A stretch of 34,117 nucleotides of DNA. Origin: Phycisphaerales bacterium (lineage in GTDB: Bacteria; Planctomycetota; Phycisphaerae; Phycisphaerales; SM1A02). Below, one piece after another: positions 7,223 through 13,498 of this stretch. How positions within the stretch are numbered: position 1 is the first letter of the stretch; the number at the start of each line of letters is the position of its first letter. Where the stretch lies: the NCBI GenBank assembly GCA_022447205.1, contig JAKVBQ010000033.1, forward strand, positions 1 through 34,117, given 5' to 3'. The notes under the pieces are model-generated. The model was not told where the DNA came from. It searched no databases and saw only the letters and a program-made list of their open reading frames with translations. The translations under genes were made by a program, and so were the position numbers.

Positions 7223-7780
7223 ATGGGGTACCGACCACCCTGGATCGACCCCAGGTCGATCTACGTCGAACAACCACACCCGGCCACCCTCGAGGAGCAT
7301 GAGCTGCTCCAACAGGTGGAGATCTCCTTCGGCCGGAGTTCGGGACCCGGCGGCCAGCATCGGAACAAGGTGGAGACCGGAGTCCGGATCGTCCACCCCG
7401 AGACCGGCATCGAGTCACGGGCGACCGAACGCCGCGAGCAGCGAGTCAATCGGTCCAAGGCGCTCTTCCGGCTTCGCATGAAGCTTGCGATCAAGGTCCG
7501 TACCCCGACGGGCCGGGACAACCACCGACCGAGCCGGCTCTGGGAAGCTCGCCGCCAGGGCACCAAGATGCCGGTGAACCCCAAGCACGAGGACTACCCG
7601 AGCCTGCTTGCCGAGGCCCTGGACGTGATCATCGCCCGCAAATACGACGTCGCCGGGGCGGCGGGCATCCTCGGCATCACGATGAGCCAGCTGACCAGGC
7701 TGCTCCGGCAGGAGAAGCACGTCCTCGCCCGGGTGAACGATGGTCGTGAATCGGTCGGCCTCCCTCGACTGCGCTCGTGA
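7223..7780 (+). CDS. RF-1 domain (GGQ) protein, ArfB/release-factor-like
   Basis: A 185-residue protein with the peptidyl-tRNA hydrolysis domain of class I release factors. SSGPGGQHRNKVETGVRIVH (39-58) contains the universal GGQ at 43-45, the loop that triggers ester cleavage in the peptidyl-transferase centre. The codon-recognition domains of RF1 and RF2 are absent, so it is a rescue or quality-control factor of the ArfB/ICT1/PrfH class rather than a normal release factor. Residues about 125-170 form a separate C-terminal segment (AEALDVIIARKYDVAGAAGI...) resembling a helix-turn-helix-like bundle, not the short basic tail of ArfB. The ATG lies three bases after the tsaD stop, pointing to translational coupling. 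A role beside HflX and TsaD in translation fidelity is inferred from context. Confidence 0.88.
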   Translation: MGYRPPWIDPRSIYVEQPHPATLEEHELLQQVEISFGRSSGPGGQHRNKVETGVRIVHPETGIESRATERREQRVNRSKALFRLRMKLAIKVRTPTGRDNHRPSRLWEARRQGTKMPVNPKHEDYPSLLAEALDVIIARKYDVAGAAGILGITMSQLTRLLRQEKHVLARVNDGRESVGLPRLRS

Positions 7781-7805
7781 CCGGGCAACGCACCGCGGGT
7801 AGGCT
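7777..7805 (+). promoter_or_regulatory. Candidate promoter giving a leaderless M20 peptidase mRNA
   Basis: GTGACC (7777-7782), a 17-base spacer and TAGGCT (7800-7805) are followed by seven bases and then the ATG at 7813. This spacing puts the transcription start at the ATG itself. The -35 box covers the end of the preceding gene and a GTG that could otherwise be taken as the start codon. Confidence 0.45.
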
Positions 7806-7812
7806 GGGAGGC

Positions 7813-9036
7813 ATGACCACCCAGACCAGCCAGCGTCTCGATCGTGCCCGACAGCTGATCGAAGAGGAACTCCCCCACCTGATCTCGATCCGGCACGATC
7901 TCCACGCCCACCCCGAGCTGCAGTACCAGGAGACCCGGACCAGCGGTGTCGTCCAGCGTGAACTCGAATCGGCCGGGGTCGAGTTCGTTCCCGGCCTGGC
8001 CGGCGGGACGGGGGTCCTTGGACACATCCCCGGCGAGACCGGATCGGCCATGGGGCTGCGCGCCGACATGGACGCCCTGCCGATCCTCGAGGAGACCGGC
8101 CTCGGCTACGCGTCGAGCATCGACGGTCGCATGCATGCATGCGGACATGACGGACACACGACGATCCTCATCGGCGCGGCACGCGTCCTCTCGAGGCTCT
8201 CGGCGGAATCCCCACTCCCCCAGCCCGTGACCATGGTCTTCCAGCCTGCCGAGGAAGGCGGAGCCGGCGGCAAGCGGATGTGCGAGGAGGGTGCACTGGA
8301 CGGTTCCAGGATCGGTCCTGCGGTCGGCTCGATGTTCGGCCTGCACGGTCACACCGAAAGCACGGTGGGCTCCGTCGGTTCCCGAGTCGGCCCCCTGCTT
8401 GCGGCCGCCGACGAGGTGATCATCGACATCAGGGGCGTGGGCGGCCACGCCGCGATGCCGCACAGCTGCACCGACCCGGTGCCCTGCGCGGCGAGCATCA
8501 TCCAGGCGCTGCAGGGCATCGTCTCGAGGAACACCAACCCGCTCGATTCCTCGGTGATCTCGATCACGCAGCTCACGGCAGGCGACGCGTTCAACGTCAT
8601 CCCGGACACGGTCCGGATCAGCGGCACCGTCCGCTCCCTGCAGGAATCGACGCGTGAGATGCTGGAACGTCGGATCGGCGAGGTGGCCACCGGGATCGCC
8701 AGCGCCCACGGCTGTACGGCGGTGGTCGATTTCATCCGTGGCTATCCGGTCACCCGCAACGAGGCCGGAGCGGTGGCGACCTTCGAACGAGCGGCCGGCG
8801 AAGTGCTCGGCGACGATTGGGTCCGCCCGATCGAGCATCCGGTCATGGGCGGTGAGGACTTTTCCTTCTACGGAGAGCGCGTCCCCGCCTGCTTCTTCTT
8901 CCTCGGACTCCTCCCCCCTGGCGAACAGGCGATGCCGTCCGTTCACAACGCCCGATTCGACTTCAATGACGAGGCAATCAAGACCGGAGTCGAGGTCTTC
9001 TGTAGCCTCGCGCTCGGACTGGGCACCAGCGAATAA
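7813..9036 (+). CDS. M20 family amidohydrolase (hippurate / N-acyl amino acid hydrolase type)
   Basis: A 407-residue M20D-type zinc amidohydrolase, related to hippurate hydrolase, IAA-amino-acid hydrolase and N-acetyl-diaminopimelate deacetylase. Landmarks are HDLHAHPELQYQE (28-40), RADMDALPI (83-91), the metal-binding HACGHDGH (108-115), the catalytic Glu pair 147-148 in PAEEGG, the dimerisation-domain loop GVGGHAAMPH (208-217), MGGEDFSFY (345-353) and the final VHNARFDF (377-384). It releases amino acids from N-acyl conjugates; the true substrate is unknown. I prefer the ATG at 7813. A GTG at 7777, overlapping the stop of the previous gene, would add 12 residues unlike the family. GGGAGG lies only one base before the ATG, too close for a ribosome binding site, in keeping with leaderless starting. 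Confidence 0.92.
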   Translation: MTTQTSQRLDRARQLIEEELPHLISIRHDLHAHPELQYQETRTSGVVQRELESAGVEFVPGLAGGTGVLGHIPGETGSAMGLRADMDALPILEETGLGYASSIDGRMHACGHDGHTTILIGAARVLSRLSAESPLPQPVTMVFQPAEEGGAGGKRMCEEGALDGSRIGPAVGSMFGLHGHTESTVGSVGSRVGPLLAAADEVIIDIRGVGGHAAMPHSCTDPVPCAASIIQALQGIVSRNTNPLDSSVISITQLTAGDAFNVIPDTVRISGTVRSLQESTREMLERRIGEVATGIASAHGCTAVVDFIRGYPVTRNEAGAVATFERAAGEVLGDDWVRPIEHPVMGGEDFSFYGERVPACFFFLGLLPPGEQAMPSVHNARFDFNDEAIKTGVEVFCSLALGLGTSE

Positions 9037-9045
9037 CCACCTGAT

Positions 9046-9065
9046 GGCCCCTGAAGGCCCCTTTT
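9046..9065 (+). terminator. Weak terminator after the M20 gene
   Basis: GGCC (9046-9049) can pair with GGCC (9056-9059) around CCTGAA, followed by CCTTTTG and a T5 run at 9071-9075. The stem is only four G/C pairs, so this is a tentative call. Confidence 0.3.
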
Positions 9066-9088
9066 GAGCCTTTTTCCGGACAAAGCGC

Positions 9089-9116
9089 TTGCCAAGGCGT
9101 CTATAACCTGTAGCAT
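9089..9116 (+). promoter_or_regulatory. Candidate promoter at the left edge of the hairpin-rich region
   Basis: TTGCCA (9089-9094), 16 bases, TAGCAT (9111-9116). A second AT-rich box, TATAAC, lies inside at 9102-9107. Transcription would begin between about 9114 and 9124, at or inside the palindrome at 9121-9134. It would read plus-strand into the hairpin-rich region. Confidence 0.45.
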
Positions 9117-9120
9117 TCAA

Positions 9121-9141
9121 TCAACGATCGTTGATCTTTGG
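9121..9141. repeat. Palindromic element, copy 1 (TCAACGATCGTTGA + TCTTTGG)
   Basis: A perfect 14 bp palindrome (9121-9134) followed by TCTTTGG (9135-9141). The same 21 bases with one change occur at 15840-15860 upstream of rpoB. It overlaps the likely transcription start of the hairpin-rich region, as a repressor site or a shared promoter element would. Confidence 0.6.
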
Positions 9142-9160
9142 TGACAGACCTGAGGCCAGA

Positions 9161-10336
9161 ATGCCCAACAGCGCCCACAAGACAACTGCCCTCTCCCTCA
9201 ACCGCACACCGGCTCCAGCCGAGCAACTCCGGGCGGACGAGTTCCCCGCCCGAGGTGGTTCACCGCGTGTGCATGGCTCTTCGCCGGAGCTGCCCCGACA
9301 CATCGATCCCGGCATGACCCCTCTCCATGCCGGAACCGAAGTGCACTGGATCGAGCAGGCGGGAATGACAACGTCGATCGAGCTCCTCCCGATCGACGGT
9401 GCACCCCACACCGAGCCCGCTGCTCCCTTCCGACAGGGCCGCTCCGGCAACGAGCCACACCTGGCCTCAAGGCGGCCGGCAACTGCATCGCTGCACGCAG
9501 TTGCCGGCCCCGAGAGGCACGGCACCAATGAGCAGGCGATCGTCTTCCGGTCCGCCCCACGACACGTCGAGCACACCTCGAACGGAACGTGGTCGGCATC
9601 CGGATCATCCGAGCCCTTCGGGGGAACCAAAGGCTTGGTCGATGCTTCAATTGACTCGTGCAGCATGACGGATCCTGCCAGGTGTGCCGGCAGGAAGGTG
9701 GCGGTGGGAGGACTCGTGGCGAGCAGGTTCGGAACCGGTTCCGACCTGCGTGATGCCGATACCTGGCGAGGCTCGAGCCTCGTCGACAACCTGACTGGAT
9801 GCACTGACACACAGTGCACCGGAGATCGGCATTCCGGGGCTGATCTCCATCATGCACCCCTGCCCCGACGTTCCGCGGCCGGGCAGGGCTTTGTTACCCG
9901 CGTCGGAGCGGTTCATGCCGGTTGGTGCGACGTATCCTCAAGAGACCGGCGAGGACCATCCGACCCTTCATGTGATTCCATCGGCGTCCACGGCGGCAAG
10001 TCGTTCCTTGCCGTCCGGATCGACCGGACCGTGATGCATCAGGAGGACGGCATCACGGTCGGGCCGACGAGGCTTCCTTCATTCCGGGGAACATCCCCAG
10101 CCTCATCCGATCGCCAGGGCGTCACATGGACATCCCGATCTGAATCCACCATCAACGACCCGGCCTTCTCCGAGCTTTCGTTCATCGGTTGCCCTGGCCG
10201 GGCAGGTGGATCCAGGACCCCGGACTCGGTGATGCTCACCGCCAAGGTCGGTACCGACCAGGGCGGCCCCGATGAGTGGATGCTTGTCGGCGGCGCGGGT
10301 TTTTTCGACTTGTTCCCAGGCGGCAGGCGGTGTTGA
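9161..10336 (+). CDS. Doubtful orphan ORF across the hairpin region
   Basis: An open frame of 391 codons from an ATG with GAGG about six bases upstream. The predicted protein is rich in Pro, Arg, Ser, Gly, Thr and His, has no recognisable domain, signal or repeat, and does not read like a folded protein. A hand count over the first 80 codons gives roughly 69, 55 and 73 % GC at positions 1, 2 and 3. The first 50 codons of the M20 gene next door give about 38 % at position 2 and 80 % at position 3, so periodicity here is weak. A terminator-like hairpin (9858-9895) and a T6 run (10300-10305) lie inside the frame. Its length is nonetheless surprising for random sequence, so I list it at low confidence. 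Confidence 0.18.
   Translation: MPNSAHKTTALSLNRTPAPAEQLRADEFPARGGSPRVHGSSPELPRHIDPGMTPLHAGTEVHWIEQAGMTTSIELLPIDGAPHTEPAAPFRQGRSGNEPHLASRRPATASLHAVAGPERHGTNEQAIVFRSAPRHVEHTSNGTWSASGSSEPFGGTKGLVDASIDSCSMTDPARCAGRKVAVGGLVASRFGTGSDLRDADTWRGSSLVDNLTGCTDTQCTGDRHSGADLHHAPLPRRSAAGQGFVTRVGAVHAGWCDVSSRDRRGPSDPSCDSIGVHGGKSFLAVRIDRTVMHQEDGITVGPTRLPSFRGTSPASSDRQGVTWTSRSESTINDPAFSELSFIGCPGRAGGSRTPDSVMLTAKVGTDQGGPDEWMLVGGAGFFDLFPGGRRC
9858..9895 (+). terminator. Terminator-like hairpin inside the hairpin region
   Basis: CCCTGCCC (9858-9865) pairs with GGGCAGGG (9881-9888) around a 15-base loop and is followed by CTTTGTT. If used, a transcript from the 9089-9116 promoter would end here and be about 775 bases long. 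Confidence 0.4.
10266..10305 (+). terminator. Second terminator-like hairpin with T6
   Basis: GCCCCGAT (10266-10273) pairs with 10286-10294 (8 bp with one bulged C and one wobble pair). TTTTTT follows at 10300-10305, five bases after the stem. The spacing is longer than ideal. It lies within the doubtful open frame, about 30 bases before its stop. Confidence 0.3.
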
Positions 10337-10594
10337 TGCCCCCCACTCGACACCGCTCGCTTGTGAACCCAGGTCGCCCCCACCTCCCCCATGCGGAGGT
10401 CGGGGCGGCTGTCATTGGGGCCCTCCCAGGAGGCTTGGAAGGTCCGAATCCCGATCGACCGAGGATTGAGGCCTCGACCACCCTCCGCAAGGGCAGGAAA
10501 TCGAGAAAGATCGGGTTTCGAGGCCGCAAAGGCGCTTTTGATCCCGTACATATAGAACATCGGAGGCGGCTCCTCACCGAACCGGATCCCTCCG

Positions 10595-10680
10595 AAGGCT
10601 GATGTCCCGACACGAACTGCACACATGAGGCTGGACGCATCCCACGCCGCGCCAGCCTGATCCCCACACTGGAGCACTCC
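10595..10680. other. Leader just upstream of the secreted protease
   Basis: Between the last hairpin and the protease ATG I see only a GGAG ribosome binding site six bases before the ATG. An AT-rich patch (CATATAGAAC, about 10548-10557) a little upstream could be a -10 region for the protease gene, but no matching -35 box is clear. Confidence 0.3.
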
Positions 10681-13281
10681 ATGTTTCTCCCTTTCCTGAG
10701 TCTCACCCTGGCCGCCACCACGATGACCGATGGAACGCCTCCTCCGATCCTCGATCGGATGGACTCCCCCATCGTCCGGACCAACCAGCCGAGTCCGTGG
10801 CGCGCGTTCAGCGCTTCAACGGTTTCGTCCGACCTCGCCGGGTTCGATGCGATCGCACGCAGGTCGAGGGACTCCGGACAGGACGTCCTCGTCGAACAGG
10901 TCCCGCTCGGTCTGGATGTCACGGTGAACCTCGTCCTGCGCGAATCCAGGTCGATCACCCCCGACAGTCGGTTCGTGCTGGCGTCACTCGAGGCCGATGG
11001 TTCGGTCACCGAGGTAGACCTGCCTGCACCGACGATCGTCGTGCTCACCGGACATGTCGAGGGCGAGCCGGACTCCGATGCGATGCTTGCACAGGGTGAC
11101 ATGGGTACCACCGGCTACGTCCGGCTGGGCGAGCGAACCTTCCTCGTCTCGAGCGGACCGCAGGGCTCGGACCAGCCCATCCTGAGTTTCGAAGCGGACC
11201 TGATGCCGGAAGCCGCCCTTGAGCTGGCTCCCGTCGCCTGCACCCTGCTCGAGATCGACGGACACGCCGGTGGAACCGAGAACAGCGACGAGGGCGGTCT
11301 GGCAGGAGGCGGCACGCTGCCCTGCCGGAAGGTCGGCTTCGCGATCGAGACCGACGAAGAGTACCTCGACATGTTCGCCAGCCAGAACGCCGCGAACGCC
11401 TATGCCTCCCTGCTGGTCACCGCGTCGAGCGAGATCTACCAGGAGCAGTTCAACACCTACCTCGAGATCGACTACATCCGACTCTGGTCGACCACCGACC
11501 CGTGGACGTCGTCCAACACCTCCAGCCAGCTGACGGAGTTCAGGGAGTACTGGGAAAGCAACATGGGCTCGGTCGAACGCGACCTCGCCCACTTCCTCTC
11601 CGGTCGTGGCCTCGGCGGCGGCGTGGCCTGGCTCGGCGGCCTCTGCGGCGGCAGCTATGCCTACGCCCTCAGCGCGAACCTCAACGGCTTCTTCCCCTAC
11701 CCGATCCAGGACAACAGCAGCCAGAACTGGGACCTCATGGTCTTCTCCCACGAGACCGGGCACAGCTTCGGCACCGGCCACACCCACGACAGCTACAACC
11801 CCCCGATCGACGGATGCGGCAACAACGACTGCTCGGTGATCCCCAACGGGACGATCATGAGCTACTGCCATCTCTGCAGCGGCGGCATCGCGAACATGCG
11901 GATGATCTTCCACCCACGCGTGGAAGAGGTCGTGCTGGACTACCTGGACTCGATCTCCTGCTCATACACCGGTGCCGGTGAAGGCGCGGTCGCAGCGGAC
12001 GACGAGTACGCGATCGACATCAACGAGATCGTGGTCCTCGATGCCCTGGTCAACGACATCGCACTGAGCTGCGGTGCGATCTCGGTCATCGACCATGACA
12101 CCACCACCGACGGAGGTGCCCTGGTCGAACTGATCCCGGCCCAGGGCACCAACGGGCGGGACCGTTTCCGCTACACCCCCCAGGATGGCTTCACCGGGGC
12201 CGACAGCTTCGACTACACGATCGCGGACGACAGCGGGAACCAGTCGAGCGCCGTGGTCACGGTGACCGTCGCCACGAACGTCTACTTCAACATCTCCGGC
12301 GGCGAACTGGACGTGATCTACGCCGAAGGCCAGCCGGTCACGGTGACCATCATCACCGCGGGCGTGACCGTCGACCCGTCAACCTGCACGCTGACCGTGA
12401 ACGACGGCACAGGGGCCCAGACCGTTCCGATGAACGCGAACTCCCCGACCTCCTTCAGCGGCACGTTCCCGACCCTGGTCTGTCCCGGAAACGCGGACTA
12501 CTCGTTCAGCATCCAGGCCGTGGGTGGCGCCAGCTACACCAGTGACCTGTACAGCTCGAACATCGGCTTCGAACTCGACGACATCCCAAGTGGCTGCTGC
12601 CTGACCTGGTCGGTGAGTGGAGACGCCGAAGGCCCCGAGACCGGGCGATGGGAGATCGGCGCCCCCTGCGGCACGACCACCCGAGGTGCACCGGGAACGG
12701 ACTTCGACGGCTCGGGAAGCTGCTTCCTCACCGGGCCCGGCAGCTGTGATGCCAACACCGATGTCGATGGCGGCACCACGATCCTGACCTCGAAGCGCTT
12801 CGTCGCGGACGAGGACACGAGGGTCACCTGGGCCCAGTGGTACGACAACACCGGCTCGGGAACCGGAGCCGACCCCGGCAACGACGTCTTCAGGGCCGAG
12901 ATCACCAATGACAACGGAGCCACCTGGGTTCTCGTCGAACAGGTCGGCCCCAACGACAGCCAGTCCAGCGGTGGCTGGTTCGAGAAGCAGATCATGGTGG
13001 TCGACTACGTCACCCCCACCACGCTCTGCAAGATGCGCTGGATCGCGGAGGACGCGGCATCCGGTTCGGTCATCGAGGCGGCGATCGATGCCTTCGGTGC
13101 CGGCAGCTGCGTCCCGCCGGACCAGCTCCTGGGCGACCTCAACGGCGATGGCCAGGTCGACGGGCAGGACCTGTCGGTCCTCCTGGGGAACTGGGGCACC
13201 AGCGGCAACGGCGACATCAATGAGGATGGCATCGTGAATGGTTCCGACCTGGCCGCCCTCCTCGGGAACTGGACAGGCTGA
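10681..13281 (+). CDS. Secreted metzincin metalloprotease (reprolysin/M12B-like) with C-terminal dockerin-like EF-hand repeats
   Basis: An 866-residue exported zinc protease. The start MFLPFLSLTLAATT looks like a short signal peptide, though without the usual basic residues. A propeptide-like region runs to about 210. The catalytic domain (about 215-430) holds HETGHSFGTGH, with zinc ligands His357, His361 and His367 and catalytic Glu358, and a Met-turn at Met393 (TIMSYC); this is the metzincin signature. A cadherin/Ig-like domain follows at about 445-540 (YTPQDGFTGADSFDYTIAD). The C terminus (about 817-866) has two calcium-loop repeats, DLNGDGQVDGQDL and DINEDGIVNGSDL, each followed by LLGNW, the dockerin-like tail common on planctomycete extracellular proteins. 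It probably degrades external protein. It follows the hairpin-rich region and ends in its own strong terminator, so it is probably transcribed alone. Confidence 0.9.
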   Translation: MFLPFLSLTLAATTMTDGTPPPILDRMDSPIVRTNQPSPWRAFSASTVSSDLAGFDAIARRSRDSGQDVLVEQVPLGLDVTVNLVLRESRSITPDSRFVLASLEADGSVTEVDLPAPTIVVLTGHVEGEPDSDAMLAQGDMGTTGYVRLGERTFLVSSGPQGSDQPILSFEADLMPEAALELAPVACTLLEIDGHAGGTENSDEGGLAGGGTLPCRKVGFAIETDEEYLDMFASQNAANAYASLLVTASSEIYQEQFNTYLEIDYIRLWSTTDPWTSSNTSSQLTEFREYWESNMGSVERDLAHFLSGRGLGGGVAWLGGLCGGSYAYALSANLNGFFPYPIQDNSSQNWDLMVFSHETGHSFGTGHTHDSYNPPIDGCGNNDCSVIPNGTIMSYCHLCSGGIANMRMIFHPRVEEVVLDYLDSISCSYTGAGEGAVAADDEYAIDINEIVVLDALVNDIALSCGAISVIDHDTTTDGGALVELIPAQGTNGRDRFRYTPQDGFTGADSFDYTIADDSGNQSSAVVTVTVATNVYFNISGGELDVIYAEGQPVTVTIITAGVTVDPSTCTLTVNDGTGAQTVPMNANSPTSFSGTFPTLVCPGNADYSFSIQAVGGASYTSDLYSSNIGFELDDIPSGCCLTWSVSGDAEGPETGRWEIGAPCGTTTRGAPGTDFDGSGSCFLTGPGSCDANTDVDGGTTILTSKRFVADEDTRVTWAQWYDNTGSGTGADPGNDVFRAEITNDNGATWVLVEQVGPNDSQSSGGWFEKQIMVVDYVTPTTLCKMRWIAEDAASGSVIEAAIDAFGAGSCVPPDQLLGDLNGDGQVDGQDLSVLLGNWGTSGNGDINEDGIVNGSDLAALLGNWTG

Positions 13282-13308
13282 TCCCGGCGGCCTTGACGGC
13301 AAGAAACC

Positions 13309-13345
13309 CCACCCCCGGCCCTCAGGGCCGGGGGTGGTTGCTTTT
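13309..13345 (+). terminator. Strong intrinsic terminator of the protease gene
   Basis: A 13 bp perfect GC-rich stem (13309-13321 with 13325-13337) with a TCA loop, followed by TTGCTTTTT. It separates the protease gene from the ribosomal protein operon. Confidence 0.92.
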
Positions 13346-13352
13346 TGGAGTC

Positions 13353-13381
13353 TTGATCCAGCCCGGGGGACCGGTTAGACT
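13353..13381 (+). promoter_or_regulatory. Sigma70-like promoter of rplKAJL
   Basis: TTGATC (13353-13358), a 17-base spacer and TAGACT (13376-13381), directly after the upstream terminator. Transcription would start near 13388, giving a leader of about 110 bases before rplK. Confidence 0.7.
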
Positions 13382-13387
13382 GCCCCG

Positions 13388-13498
13388 CTCGACATTCAAC
13401 ACCGCAAGGACTACTGCGGGGTGACCCAGGACCAGGCCGGTCCGGTCGCACACCAGGCTCGTCTGCCGGGTGACCCGTGGTGGGAGGTACGAAAGCTC
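13388..13498 (+). promoter_or_regulatory. rplK leader, possible autoregulatory region
   Basis: The leader carries a small hairpin CCGCA/TGCGG (13402-13419) and the palindromic nonamer GGGTGACCC twice (13419-13427 and 13468-13476), before the GGGAGGT ribosome binding site of rplK. In E. coli, L1 binds the leader of this operon. I cannot identify an L1 site here, so regulation is only a possibility. Confidence 0.3.

Larger units (their letters stand above)
9121..10594 (+). ncRNA. Candidate large structured RNA or hairpin array (no recognised family)
   Basis: About 1.5 kb with no convincing gene but many strong inverted repeats in close succession. Stems read by eye: 9230/9246 (7 bp, 9-base loop), 9309/9326 (8), 9372/9390 (9), 9474/9497 (13), 9557/9577 (CCACG, internal loop, CGTCGAG), 9614-9623 (CCC-TTCG-GGG), 9626/9635 (5), 9673/9689 (7), 9723/9737 (13 bp, one bulge), 9767-9782 (16 bp palindrome), 9800/9812 (7), 9821/9839 (10, one wobble), 9858/9881 (8), 9994/10007 (7), 10013/10024 (6), 10027/10050 (11), 10227/10236 (6), 10246-10259 (14 bp palindrome), 10327/10350 (7), 10375/10402 (6+6 around a C/C mismatch), 10470/10518 (8), 10561/10589 (6). 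Many loops are nine bases long. A promoter-like box lies at 9089-9116 and T runs follow hairpins near 9889 and 10300, which favours the plus strand. No group I or II intron, tmRNA, RNase P or SRP landmark was seen. Confidence 0.45.

Noticed and set aside
7777-7779. GTG at 7777 as the M20 gene start (GTGA overlap with the previous stop)
   Set aside because: The added residues do not match the family, there is no ribosome binding site, and the bases fit better as a -35 box. It is kept only as an alternative.
9121-9819. Minus-strand frames of 219-232 codons in the hairpin region
   Set aside because: No domain, no ribosome binding site, and product composition (Ser/Arg/Pro/Cys-rich) typical of shadows of GC-rich DNA.
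10190-10245. tRNA-like sequence near 10.2 kb
   Set aside because: The hairpins there do not form a cloverleaf and the GTTCRANNC T-loop motif is missing on both strands.
9121-10594. Group I or II intron, tmRNA, RNase P RNA, SRP RNA, or an integron attC array as explanations for the hairpins
   Set aside because: No domain V-like stem, no reverse transcriptase or homing nuclease, no conserved tmRNA or RNase P ends, and no GTTRRRY core sites were seen.
9121-10594. Replication origin
   Set aside because: No DnaA boxes (TTATCCACA-like) and no AT-rich unwinding region; dnaA and dnaN are not nearby.
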